A DNA stretch of 64,000 nucleotides from Saxidomus purpurata (lineage: Eukaryota; Mollusca; Bivalvia; Venerida; Veneridae). The translations under genes were made by a program, and so were the position numbers. How positions within the stretch are numbered: position 1 is the stretch's first letter; each line of letters begins with the position of its first letter. Location of the stretch: contig JAFMSR010000008.1 of NCBI GenBank assembly GCA_022818135.1, forward strand, positions 10,640,858-10,704,857, read 5' to 3'. Under the pieces are notes generated by a model. That model ran no database searches. It was not told the origin of the DNA and saw only the letters and a program-made list of their open reading frames with translations. Below are positions 22,401 to 34,655 of the stretch, piece by piece.

Positions 22401-25105
22401 CTAAGTATATCTAAAGTTATTGCCTAATAGATTTAAAAGTCTTTCATTGTATGGTTTATAAAATTCGGCAAGAAGTCGCCTAGTGTTAGGAAGCATATCA
22501 CCTAGTTGCCTGTCATCGTCTTTCCGTTGCTTTTTCTGTTTAACTCCAGATATTTTTGTCATGATTTCTTTTGGTGGTTTACCTGTGAACACAAAACATA
22601 CAAAGCATTTACTTTATTACTTTTAGTGGCTTACATTTGAACTAATAACATACAAAACATTTACTTTATTACTTTTGGTGGTTTACCTGTAAACACACAT
22701 CATACGAAACATTTACTTTCAAATTATTACTTTTTGTGGTCTTGCCTGTCAACATATATCATACATACCATTGACTTCATTACATTTGGTGGTTTACCTG
22801 TAAACATATATCCTACAAAACATTGACTTTATTACTTTTGGTGGTTTTGCCTGTGAACATATATTATACAAAACATTGAATTCATCACTTTCCTTATTTA
22901 ATACATTTGCATACAGGCGATAAAAAAGAAAGAAAAACGCTTAAAGTTACAACATCTTCGAATAATTTTCCATTTATTTATTTTGCTTCCCTCGATGGTG
23001 ACAGAAGAAAAAACATTTAGGTACGTTTATACATTTACTGTTCGTTTTTATGTCTTCAGTATTAAAATGGAAACTCGATTTTACGACGATATATATTTAT
23101 TGGTTTAACCACAATATTGTTTCGCTTCTTTATATGGCAACGTGATTTGTAACAACTCAAAGTTTAAAATGGAGGTACATGTAACTAGATCAGATAAATA
23201 ATTTATTTAACTTCCATTTTGCGAGGATATTACAACCTAATGCTCAAGTAGGTGAAGTTTTGACCATAGCTTTTTCAAAATGAAAGTAAAATATAAGATA
23301 CGTGCCAATTTAAGACAAATGCACTAAATTGTCTGTAAAGCCAGACAAAAACATTATGATACATGTGTCTCATTAGTCTTGAAAAATGTGGTGTTAAAAA
23401 CAAAAATAAATGAAAATAAGAATAAAAATCAATTAGAATTATTAAACCTTAATAAAACAGTCAATTTACGTACACGTAGATATTTTGTTTGTGTGAAAAC
23501 ATACCGAATCTTATTATTTATACGAAACATGAAAACCATTGGACTGATAATAATAGGCTAGACCTACCTATACCAAGAAATGTAAAAATGTCTTTCATAT
23601 AATCGGTCAAATGTTGTGAATAATCTTCTAGCTTTAAGATCTTTATTTGCTCTCGTCGAAACACCCTCAAGTAGTCCTCGATGTATATGTGATAAAAGCC
23701 AACATTTATTCTAGGCTACATGTAGATAGAAGCAAACGTTTGTTGAAACAATTGTAATGATAATAAGTGATGAATCGAAAGTATATCCATAACAGTCATC
23801 AAGAACGATCAAAAGCAACAATCATTAGATCAAACAACCGACTAATTTTATCAGGATTAAATTAGCAGCTTCGTCTATATAAATGATATAACCGTAAAGA
23901 TGCTTGCAATTTGCCGGTTGCATTAGAATGAAGTTACATGTTCACTTTTAATTTGTTGGCTAAGTGTTCGGTCTTAGCAAATATAAGTTGCTTCGGACTG
24001 GCTTATTTCGGATACAATGGTAATAACCAACGGAACATGCTCAGCCATATCTTTGCTAGATGATAGATCATTTAAATTATATAATATTGTGTCATTGTAA
24101 CAAATGCCACAATGCTGTCAGTTGCAAGTTGCAATTAGGCAAGTGAGTATTTAAAACAAACTATACAAGTTGATACGGCGAACAGATCAGTGTTTTGTTT
24201 GTAATTACACACATGTTTTGTATTCGGAAGATGGATGTCGCACTAATAGACCACCAAAACTTTTCCTCCAACACAATATGACAGTAAAATGACTAGGTAG
24301 GCTTGAGATACGTGTCTATGTGGAACTTAAATAAATTGCTACCCTTAGAATTACAAGAGAACATCGTATTAGACCCGCTGCATGTTAAACTTACACGTGT
24401 TTGTAGGAAGTATGCACAGTAACGTAGACTGTGGCCTTGTGAACAGTTAAAGTGAGCCTTTATATTAAACACTACTTCGTCATGAAAATTCTCGACGCTT
24501 TTATTAGATTCACGAAAGAAGAGATACTCCGAATACAACCTGAAATAACAAAAGCGTTTAGAGGTACAAGTAAAGACACTTATCTATGTAGGGCGGAAAG
24601 TTTATTATGGGGTTAAGTAACTACAAAACTTTATGAAAACCGAGTTACGTGAAGTAGTTTTGTCAAGAAATTTGGTCAAAGAAGTGTTTAATTTTCAAAC
24701 ATGTCATAGTAACTTAAATAAAGCAAAATGCTTTAGACTTTGTCCACTAAAAAAGAAGTCAACAAGTTTACTCCAATTGTACATTTATTTATTATAAACT
24801 CTTATTCTCGATAAATGTAACTGTGCGTCGAGGTCATGAAATAATAATAATAATAATAATAATAATAATTAAAATACACAAAAGGATAATATTATATTTT
24901 TAAATGCTAAATTGTTTCGGTTTTGTTCTATAAAGGGAATAATAAAATCAAACAAAAATACAAAAGAGAGAGAATATAAGCTGATGAATGAAAGAGGTAG
25001 ACATTATTTATCTGGACCAGTGGCCAAAACGTGTACAAAAATTATATTATAACATCAAATATATAATATAATCAATATATATTTAATGAAGAGCACAATG
25101 AACTG

Positions 25106-25150
<45 letters not shown>

Positions 25151-28100
25151 TGTGTGTGTACGTGTGCGTGTGCGTGTATGTTACAAAACTAGAGATGAAC
25201 TGGTCAAGAAACCCGGATGTAGATTCACGTGAATCAGTGTTATACACTGAGCACGTACCAGAACCAAGGGGTCGATTGGTAAAAGAGCTTAGGTCTTGTA
25301 CTCGGATTTCCTTACATCTGTTTCTTTCTGTTCAACCTGCAGCTGTAAAGCGGTTAGGTACACTTAAGCACTGACTCATGTAGGAGTCATACTCTATTTT
25401 AAGGTATATCAGTAAATTGTACTCTAGCTTAGGGTCTCTTGGCTGGGTAGTTGAATATAGATAATTTTGAAACAGGCGGTTGAAAAAGTGAAAATTGTAC
25501 ACTCACATTACAATGAGTTAACGCTTCACTCGCAAGAGGTCTTCCGAAAAGACTGCTAATATAGTATATATGCTAAAATATAACTAAATACTCATACATT
25601 CTGCTAGGCTAGTTTTACACAAAAGGTCAACAGAAAATTTAGATCTGCAATATCTAATATCAAAAATAGAATTTCGCATGAATAAACAACAAAAACCATA
25701 TGATATAACAAAAAGGACCTTATGTACAGGACCTTGTGTACAAGGTCCGCCCCTATTTATCTTTTCAAGCGTAAAAGCTATCTTGGCAGAACTTGCCGCA
25801 GCTCTACCATTCATTTGGCACGCAAAAATAGTTTGGAAACTAGGGGATGGTACCTCCTACAAAAACTCTCATCCGTAGACATTAGATTCATTGACAAGTT
25901 TAACAGTAATTTAGGAGAAATGCTTTGGTTGGCTGTAAACGCTCCTTCAGGGCTAAAGGGATTAGATCTTCTAAACCCAGTAAAGTAAAGCAAGTAAGTT
26001 ACTTTGCGTCACAATAAACGAGTAAAACGTAGGACGCCTAAGTAGGGACTTAGATTTGAATGTTTGAATCCAGGTAGTTTACGTTTGATGGTTGCCTTTG
26101 ACAGAACTGACGGAAACATAAAAAATGTAATGGAAAAACAAGCTGCATCGTACAAAACATGTGTCCATAACCTAAAACATCTACGACAGTGTGCAACGTT
26201 TCAGGTTTGAAGATTTGACAAGCGAAACACAAGAAAGTTCAAACTGGTTGCGAGAACAGTTTTACAAAGTTTGTCAAGATAAAAGTTACCTTGTAATAGG
26301 ATTTCTAAGAATGATCAGTATTTTTGCGTCTGGATACAGGTTATGAATAACGTCTGCAATTGTATACGGAGGAGTCGTCATTGTCCTGTATCTAAAAGAC
26401 TTTAATAATTCTGTGTTATCCCATAACAAGGAAGGGCTGCAGTCTCCTGTAAAACAAACAAGGAAGGGCTGCAGTCTCCTCTAAAACAAACAAGGAAGGG
26501 CTGCAGTCTCCTCTAAAACAAACAAGGAAGGGCTGCAGTCTCCTCTAAAACAAACAGCCTGTGATATAGTCAATAATAGTACATGGAACGTGGCATATAC
26601 GTTTGTCCTGCTATTTACGGAGGTATATTGCATGTATCCTATTATTCTATTTAAAGGTGCAGATATGGTTCACCGAAATAGCACCTTAGATATTATAAAA
26701 GTATTCTGACGAAAACCGATAATTCTCAATACAGTTGCTAAGTATAAAACTGTACTTAAAAATGTCTAAGTTAGCAATTTTGATGCGTAGAAGTTGTGAA
26801 CATTTCTATATTGCCTTCATACAAAGACATTTTCATGAACTTGGCAGCCTGGCAGCGTGAAATTGGCAGCCTGGCAGCCTAGCAGCCTACCTTTACATTA
26901 AACAATTAGAACACGAAAACACGATTCAATGAAGGTTACTTGTTGACAATTTTTCAAATTTCATTTTTCAAAGCGCAACGATTCCTCAAAATAGCGGTAT
27001 AAAGGACAAAAACCACAGCTTCCTTGCGAACTTTACAATTACTGGGAATTGTGAAGGAGAGACATGAGAGGTTAAATCAACCATATGACACAAGGGGGAT
27101 AACGACAGAGAAACAAAAGGGAAAGACAAACAAGGTGAAGGAAATGGGAAAGTAATATGCGGCTGAAACTATCGCATTTTAAAGACAGTTATCATGATCT
27201 TTGTCACTAAACCGATTGCGTGTGTATGTTAATTTGAATAAAACACATTTACCAAAAATCATAGGGTGATAGTTATTCGTATCGGTCTCTGAAATATCCC
27301 GTTCCACAGCCTCGTCAAACTGTTTCAGGTAGCTTGACAATTTTCGGTCCATTACTGCAATATAAAATTTTAACAATGAATTTATTTATTGTGTCGCCTT
27401 TTCGGAGAAAAGGTGATGCATAGCGATCGCTGTGTCCGTCAGTCCGTCGGTCGGTCGGTCCATCCGTCCGTCACATAAACTTAACGTTGGCTATAACTTT
27501 GTCATTTCTGAAGATTTCTTCATCGAACTTTACAATTGTATTGATTATGACAAAAGGGTCGTGATGACGTCAAAGTTTGGAGAACAATGTCATATTTGAC
27601 AGAGTTATGCTCCTTTTTGTACTTAGACTTTGTCACATAATCATTGGTTATTCTGACAAAGCGTAAGATGGCGACACAAGTGTTCTACTGAACACCCATC
27701 TAGTGTTATTAAACGAATGTAGGATTTTTAATTCGGGTTGAAATATCCAAAGCTATACAAAACATCAAAGAGTTACATTGTACTTTAGCTGTCAGAGTAC
27801 ATGCGAGTACCCCTTTTGAATCTATACCACCAAAAAAGTTTTGATTACAATTCTCGCGGAGATTGAATATTAAAGGTGAGTATCTTAGTCCAGTCCCTGA
27901 GCGCCATTTGTGTGCAAAAAGCGTACCGGCTTATTTTCAGATCAATGTTAAGTTAAATGTCTGAAGTGTCACAAAACTTTGGGTGGACTCGTCACATTAT
28001 TGTACGTATCTAGAAATCCAAGATGGCGTCTAAGATGACCGGAAAAATACTGAAAAACCTCTAATTCTTATTACATAGAAAATAGCATAGTTTTTAATAC

Positions 28101-31100
28101 TGATGTACGTACATGTAAGCAATTGAGAACGTATCTTTCCACTAAATACAGTTGTTTTCTGTCATATCTTGTGAAACAAATTGAAAAATGTCTGTGGAAA
28201 AAACGTATGAAAAGTGGCTTGTTTTATTGTCGTTTAATTGTATATGTTATAAGACACCTCTCCTCAGAATAAAGATGATATATTAACTCTGGTAAAATAC
28301 AAACATTTTGCATTTATCCACAGGAAAACGTTGATATAAGTATATGTTACTACCATATTTCTAATTTGTTCCCACCACTATTGTTAACTATTTTTCACCA
28401 TTGTTCATCCTCCATATGATTCCTAAATTGTATCATAATTTCTATATTCCTCTATCTTCATGTGAAAGTTGTAATACTTTTGAAGTGTACACCTCCATTT
28501 TGATTGCATGTTAAAATAATAATGCTACGTATTGTATTTGTATGACAAAAACAGTATAGTCTACGTCAATAAATTAAAACTTTTGTCTGTCTCTCTGTCT
28601 GTCTGTCCTATGCGTTTGTCTATTTCCATTTCTTTAAAGTGGGTAGTTTAAATAGGAGCTTAGATTTACATGACGAAAGCTTTATAAGCAATATTAACAG
28701 GGATGTCCTGTTATAATAAAACGACACCAATTTAAAGGAATAAAATGGCATTTATATTTAACACTTTGGCTGAAACTCTTCATGTAAGAAATGAAAATTT
28801 ACAACCAATTTACTGTTTGGGTCATTTTTACACGCTTTTTCAGATATTTTATTTATATTTTCAATATGTGTCATAAGATATGACAGAAAGCAACTTTATC
28901 AAGTGGAAAGATAGGTTTTCAACAGTTTGTGTACATCAGTATAAGAAACTACTCTTTTTCCTATGTCATAAGAACTAAAAAGTGATAATCAGTGTTTTTT
29001 CCATCTTGGATTTCTAAAAACGTACCATGTTGTGGCAAGTCCACTCAAATGTTTCTGACACTTTAGATTAATCTAAACTTTGATATGAAAATAAACCGGT
29101 GCACATTTTTGCACGAGATTGGACTATATAATAGATACTGTGTGAATAAATCATTATATCGTTTAACTTACCATTACCTAAAAATCTAACACTGCAAGTA
29201 GTTCAATTTTCTTTACCAATTCTGATGTCATTAGTAATTCATCCAAAGGTTATTATTACGGACTATTCCGAGGATTTACCTTGCCAAAATCGTTTTCTTG
29301 TCAACCAGTGCTGCTCTTTGTACACATTTCGGGAAATAAACGGATGTTTTCTTAACCTTTTATAAAGATCAGTGGTTCCGCACTTCGGGGCCCCAACCAG
29401 GTAGAAATATGGCAGACAACGAATACGACTGATATTTGTGTTTTCGTCAAGTTCCTGCCAGCATGGATTTCTGTAGTTCTTCAAAAATGGTAATTTATCC
29501 TAAAATAAAACTTTACATGAAAACTGCTGAACTCTGAATGGAAAGATTGCCGAGAATTTATTTAAACTTAATACAGGTACGTATCTTCTATAGTATTTAA
29601 TTCACACAGTATGCTAATTCGCGAACAAAAATGCAACTTCATTTTATACAGTATTTAATGGAGAGAAATATAAATATAATATATAACATATGCAGTCAAA
29701 ACATGCAACGCTGGGGAATTTTACGTGAGCTGTTGAGGATATACCAAAATGTTGGACAGAAATCCGCCTCCGTGGAGTTCGATCCCCGCTACCGACCATT
29801 TCTATTTCTGTTGGCCAGGAACGATGGTTAGGTAAATGGCCCGCCTGTTTATATGGCCACAATACGGTTGAAACGGGCGTTAACTCATACAACAACATTA
29901 ATGGAGCTAGAATGTATGAACTTGTTTCGAAATTAATTTATCGAAGACATTTTGTTCATACAAGTTTGTTTGCGGTAAAAGAATAAAAAAAAACATAAAA
30001 CAATCAAGTAACTAAGGAATATGTCAAACCGTTTTCTCTGGCGTTGTGTCTTTCCGGTAAAAGACTGTGTTTTTAATCGTCTCTTTGTATGGAGTCGATA
30101 TTTTCTTTATTTCCATCAGCTGTGTCGTTAACGAATCTAGTTGTACTGTACTGTCTCCATGTGACTTTATACTTTCTTTAGACGACCAGTTCTTGCTTTG
30201 GGTCAACTTTTTCGGAAAATCTTAAATAATTAAGAAAAAATACATATGTCCATGTAATTTGATTATACAGTGTGAACTAACGATTATTAATATATTACAC
30301 AGTTCCTTCTTTGAGTATATAAGAAAATAGCACATGTGGTGTTAGAATAGTGATTTAAAATTATAATACTGTTCAAAATAACAAGAAAAATATGGTCAAG
30401 AAATGTTCTTGAAACATGAATTAGAAAAAAATAAGTTATGCTCAACCATTTCTTCTATAAGGGGATACAAACAAACAATTATCATACAAAATACAATAAA
30501 ATACAAAATGAAAACCTAAGATTTTATGAAACATCTCACCACTTTATTAAAATCTGAATGTTGAAACCTTAACATGCAAGTTTACACACACGGCATAATA
30601 TGCCGTTTAATTTTATATTTCATCGATTGATGCAGGTGTGAAAATAGGTAAATATAACTTGGAATTGAGTTAGTATCATTTTTAAACTTAATCCTATCAT
30701 GTTAAATCATAAATACATAAATACATTTAAATATTGGATTTTATTGCGTTTTTAAGTGCCCAACAGAATTTCGTAGGGGTTGTGTTCCCAGCTGTGAGAC
30801 GTAGATCGCCAGCTGTAAATGACGTGAAAGTGAGACTACGGCCGACCCCAGCATTTCTACTATAAACCTGTTGATCTTGAATTAATTGCCTAAAAAGACG
30901 GTTTTTTGTTAGGGGGTGCCACTCCCGAATTTCCAAACGATTTTAACTTTGCGAGCCAAATGAAGGGTAGAGCAGCTGCAAATTTTGCCTAGATAACCTT
31001 TCCCATTGAAAGGGTAAATAGATGTGGAGCAGTTTTTCTCGACTTTTGTTATTAACATGTTAATTTATATACAGTATCTTGTATTCGCTCTAGACGCCTA

Positions 31101-32709
31101 GTACTCTTCTTTAAACATAATAATTTTAAGATTTTATGTAAACTTTTGTTATGATATAGATTTTGTACTCTTTTTGGCCACTGATTCCCTATTCACTTCT
31201 CTCAATTATCTGCTCATATTCTCTCTCTTGTGTTTTAGTATGCTTTTTTTTCATTTTCATGCTGGTCAGTGAAGACCTTAACGTATTTTCACTTATCTAT
31301 TACTCATCACTATCTATCATAAACAATATTTAACAAACACAGTGCATTAATCTATTCCTATTATGGTATAGCCTAGCAATAGCCACTGTTTCACATATTC
31401 CTGCTTCTATACCAGAAAGGCGTCTCCGTCCTTCCATCGTTGCTTATTGCATCTATTTGCTAAACGCGGATTGATTAGGTATATCTATGCAAGTTGCTAA
31501 CGACGTTGCTTATTGCATCTATTTGCTAAACGCGGATTGGTTAGGTATAGCTATGGAAGGCCGGAGTCCCTTTAATATATTATCCTTAAGGTAACTTATG
31601 GATACAAGCAGTGATTATAAGACGGCAAGAGGCTTTATTATACTACAACTAATGCACAAATTATGGTTTTTGGAGGATATCATAATAATTAACTGTGGCC
31701 ACTTTGTATAGGGCTATCAAAATAAAACAATCAGAAGTTCTACTTTTCCCGTTACGTTTTGAACACCTTTCATCATGTATTGTGTACTCACTCTTTAGTA
31801 TACACTTAATCATATATTCAATTGAGGAGTGTACAATTATCTAGAGCTAAATAAAAAGCTGAAACTTTTCCCATTCTGAGAAAGCCGATCGTTGGTTAAC
31901 TTTACAGAAAGCGCATTAATCCAATGGATAATGATACAATTTCGGACATGTATATGTTCTTATCTTCTAGATATGCTTTAATGAAGCCCAGGAAATAATA
32001 ACTGCACTTTCAGGAAATAAGGGTGATCAAGTGATTACAGTGCTTTGATCCGATCGAGCTTTTTGCCAAATGAATATATATTGATGTAAAACTTATAACA
32101 GCTGTTAACAAGTTATTTGAAAGCTGGTATCTTAAGTGATACATATGTTACATGAAGACAATGACACTCTCTTAAGTTTAAGATGGGACATAATGTTATA
32201 TTTGTAGACAGCTGTTACATGTACGTGCCCTCATACCGTTGTATTGTAGTGGTACCATTGTAAACCTGAATACCTAGGGTTGGGAATTAAACAATGAGCA
32301 CCGCGGTCATTACAGAACTATTTCTTTGCAATAAAACCCGGAAACTGTTGGTTAATGAAAGAAAAAAGAAAAAAATAACATAAAACCAAAGTACCTATAT
32401 ATCAGCAAGCAGGCCCACACACACCTTATACACAGAGGAATGCTACCTCCAACCATATGATAACATTTAGCTGACAGGGTACACAGCACAGTTCTAATAT
32501 GCAACACACATTGCATGTACAGCGAACCCGCTACGAACGAAACAAAAATTTAATAAAATAACACCTCCGTAAAACGAATTTTAATACATACCTGTGATGA
32601 AATAAAGTCTCCGATGCATTGAACATATCATGATTAAGATAAAACTTCCTATTAAAATGATGGATATCACACACCTTTTACTCGCATGTGAATTGTAAAC
32701 ACAAAACAT
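22401..32709 (-). CDS. CHST15-like: CHST15-like carbohydrate sulfotransferase, complete, 8 exons, 420 aa
   Basis: Golgi type II sulfotransferase; by family knowledge it moves sulfate from PAPS to sugar hydroxyls (CHST15 acts on GalNAc-4-sulfate of chondroitin). Minus-strand exons: 32592-32709, 30030-30220, 29280-29499, 27253-27354, 26290-26446, 24395-24539, 23568-23715, 22401-22582. They sum to 1,263 nt with all phases agreeing (1,0,1,1,2,0,1). The ATG at 32709 has an in-frame stop just upstream. Residues 13-31 are the signal anchor (CVISIILIGSFILIMICSM), 40-103 a hydrophilic stem. The 5'-phosphosulfate loop is YFYLVGAPKCGTTDLYKRL (PKCGTT at 141-146), then KEQHWLTRKRF. The 3'-phosphate site is ILIILRNPITRLYSEYLFF (RNP at 258-260). 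Later come VGFYHIYIEDYLRVF, ILKLEDYS and the typical end MLPNTRRLLAEFYKPYNERL. Shorter than human CHST15 (561 aa), mostly in the stem. The exon 2 donor (ACG|GTTTGA) is weak. Orthology to CHST15 itself is not proven. Confidence 0.9.
22565..22890. repeat. 52-58-bp minisatellite built from the exon 8 splice acceptor of the CHST15-like gene
   Basis: Six units: TTTTGGTGGTTTACCTGTGA + ACACAAAACATACAAAACA + TTTACTTTATTAC, with divergence. The first unit overlaps the true exon 8 boundary (acceptor at 22583/22582; exon start GTAAACCACCAAAAG on the minus strand). Most later units retain an ACAG|G acceptor-like sequence and the first ~15 exon bases. Confidence 0.85.
24840..24871. repeat. (AAT)n microsatellite
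   Basis: About ten AAT units, in intron 5 of the CHST15-like gene. Confidence 0.9.
25108..25180. repeat. (TG)n microsatellite
   Basis: About 25 TG units with TATG and CGTG interruptions at the right end. The Cys/Val-rich ORF across it is meaningless. Confidence 0.95.
26425..26556. repeat. 32-bp minisatellite built from the exon 5 splice acceptor of the CHST15-like gene
   Basis: Four units starting at 26427, 26459, 26491 and 26523: CAAGGAAGGGCTGCAGTCTC then CTSTAAAACAAA. Unit 1 contains the real exon 5 start (minus strand ..TTTTACAG|GAGACTGCAGCCC). Units 2-4 read ..TTTTAG|AGGAGACTGC instead. Period 32 exact, almost no divergence. Confidence 0.93.
26827..26892. repeat. Short 'GGCAGCCT' tandem repeat
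   Basis: Runs cttggcagcctggcagcg and ttggcagcctggcagcctag + cagcct give about seven GGCAGCCT-like units. It lies in intron 4 of the CHST15-like gene. Confidence 0.7.
27395..27680. repeat. Dispersed mollusc-type repeat with GTCCGTC run
   Basis: GTCGCCTTTTCGGAGAAAAG, then tagcgatcgctgtgtccgtc, agtccgtcggtcggtcggtc and ACTTTGTCATTTCTGAAG. The layout (gene-like start, GTCCGTC run, 'ataactttgtc...tgaa') matches repeats at 35048 and about 52.06, 53.0, 53.8 and 60.0 kb. Confidence 0.55.
27887..29125. mobile_element. 1.24-kb foldback element with ~350-bp diverged inverted arms
   Basis: The left arm (AGTCCAGTCC...CTAGAAATCCAAGATGG...CTTTCTGTCATATCTT) corresponds in inverted orientation to the right arm ending GATTGGACT at 29125. 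Block order is conserved (CTTATTTTCA, GTGTCA, GTGGACT, GTACGT, AGAAATCCAAGATGG, ACTGATGTAC, TATCTTTCCACT, TCTGTCATATCTT). Arms are perhaps 75-80% similar. The ~500-bp centre has no coding. Fills most of intron 3 of the CHST15-like gene. Confidence 0.8.
29745..29898 (+). repeat. SINE 3' region
   Basis: GGAGTTCGATCCCCGCTACC, CGATGGTTAGGTAAATGGCC, CGCCTGTTTATATGGCCACA and GAAACGGGCGTTAACTC resemble the tail regions at 40290-40340 and 40985-41060 inside the palindrome arms. I read it as a bivalve tRNA-derived SINE in intron 2 of the CHST15-like gene. Confidence 0.6.
31425..31573. repeat. Hairpin flanking an internal direct duplication
   Basis: AAAGGCGTCTCCGTCCTTCC at the left is inverted as GGAAGGCCGGAGTCCCTTT at the right. 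Between them a ~45-bp unit (GTTGCTTATTGCATCTATTT, GCTAAACGCGGATTG) occurs twice, at about 31448 and 31504. In intron 1 of the CHST15-like gene. Confidence 0.75.
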
Positions 32710-34611
32710 ACTTTAATTTACATAGCACATCTTCACTGGTAGTTTTCTTAACACATCTATATTGTATATTGAACTTTGATATCTGGTTGCACAATGATAG
32801 AATATACTAGTCAAGGCAATGGCTATACGTCTGTTCACAGTGGGTGATACGCATGTAGTTATATAGTGGTGAAAACTACTTGTCACTTAATGCAAAAAGA
32901 CTTGTGTATGCCCACCTTCTTTTCTCTTGCTCGGAGCATAATCTTGGTTTCAAGTCACTGACGGATTTCCTTTATATTCAATAATCAGACATTTACTATA
33001 TATAATTGATTATTTAAAGTCCCGACATACCCTAGGAATTCTCCTCGATTGGACTTGCCAAGACCTCGGTATGGTTCATTTTCTTGGTCTTGAGCGTTGG
33101 ACAGTGTACAAGCCGGGTTTCGATCTCTAATATAGGATTGAAGACGCGCGAGTGGCCATTTTACAATGTTTTTCGAGACGAAAGTTATTTTTGGATATTT
33201 ATTAACATTAATTACTATGGATATACGTCTTTTGTGTTACTAAAACGAACAGAATGACCTTTAAACTTTAGTACGATGCAACAAAGCGTTATGTGGATAA
33301 GGTAATAGAAGCAGTTACAATGCTGTAGCACTGATATATATGACGTCAGTGTAGCGCATGCGTGTTTCTATTTTATTTGTTCGATGCAATGAAGTGTTAT
33401 CTGCCGAAGCCAGTAGTTAGTCGCTACAATGTTATAGTCTGGAAATTTTAGTGTCTTTTCCATGCAGTAACAGTGAGTTAGTTATGGGAGATAGAGCGGT
33501 GGTATACGTAAGATGACGTCATTTTTAAATAATGAATATGCAGGAAAGAACAATAGAAAAATACATTTTTTTAAATATCTTTTGTTAGGAAAAAGCGCAT
33601 GTTATTTTTTTAGTGTACTGAGTATGTTTAAATTATTTGTAAGGCAATTTTCATGTCAATATCTTGTTGGTGAATTTTTTTTTTTACCGGCTGGAAAACC
33701 AGAAAGTAATGTTTTTATCAGGTCTGTATAGATCAGATAAATATTCTGTGAAAATTTAACTTGCGCTTTTTCTTTGAAAAAAAAACGTTATTTAAAAAAT
33801 TGTACTTTTCGATTGTTTACGTTTCAATGTCATCGGGCTGTTTTAGCTCATTCGGGGTATATACCCCAATCGGGAGATATGCTCAGCCTGTTGAAGTACA
33901 GCCGTGGCCATTATTCTGTACACTGTAATGTAATACAGTAATCGTCTTATATAACAACAACAACAACAATACCTTTATTGCAAATCATCATTTACATGAC
34001 TTTGGCAACGAACAAAATAAATACAAATACATTTAATATATGTTACATGCGCAGTGTATTTTAACAATTTTATTGGAATAAAGAAATACGGACATTTTCT
34101 AAGATGTATAAACACATCAAATGTTTACATTAAAATAAATCATTATATTAATATAACTGTTAAGTTATAATTTTCTTGTTAAACCACCTTTAGGGAAGGC
34201 TTGAACGATTATTATTATTATCAGTTTGATTGCTACATAATACATGTATAATAGGTCTTATTTCGATGCATCTTTGTTTTTTTTTTATTTCACATATTTT
34301 ACTAAACATACATTTGATAAGATAGATGTGTAAATTTTTTTAACTACTCAGTATGTTTCATAATTAGAGTTATCTATCTTACTATTTCCATTTCATTAAA
34401 AATGTAACCTAATAAATGATAAATTGTATTATCCATTTATGCCACATACTACTGAAATCTTGTGAGATTTTTATTCATATTTGTGCACAGATTTAGCCAA
34501 TATTACACTTGAATAAGCGGGAAATGATTTCTTCCCTGGAGATGAAATTATTCGAAGATGTTTTTGCTCGTTTAAACATCATGCATGTTAACGTTAGAAT
34601 GTCCCCATGTG
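32710..34611. other. Intergenic region between divergent CHST15-like (-) and C1q (+) genes
   Basis: Expected to hold both promoters. At 33250-33440 two diverged copies of a ~130-bp segment (CGATGCAACAAAGCGTTATG / CGATGCAATGAAGTGTTATC) lie in tandem. At 33955-34020 an (AAC)n run plus ataccttta resembles the 3' tail of the LINE at 54.4 kb, in minus orientation. No exons seen. Confidence 0.5.
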
Positions 34612-34618
34612 TATAAAG
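34612..34618 (+). promoter_or_regulatory. Candidate TATA box of the C1q gene
   Basis: TATAAAG lies 38 bp upstream of the start codon, implying a transcription start near 34640 and a very short 5' UTR. Placement fits an inducible TATA promoter, but it is only a motif match. Confidence 0.5.
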
Positions 34619-34655
34619 ATACCGCGATACGATTTCCACTTTTCTCTATCGCATT

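Noticed and set aside
22401..24538. CHST15-like gene lacking the exon between the 3'-phosphate site and the C-terminus
   Set aside because: The missing exon was found at 23568-23715 (VGFYHIYIEDYL..LEDYS) in the correct phase, so the gene is complete.
25108..25374. Cys/Val-rich ORF
   Set aside because: Translation of the (TG)n microsatellite.
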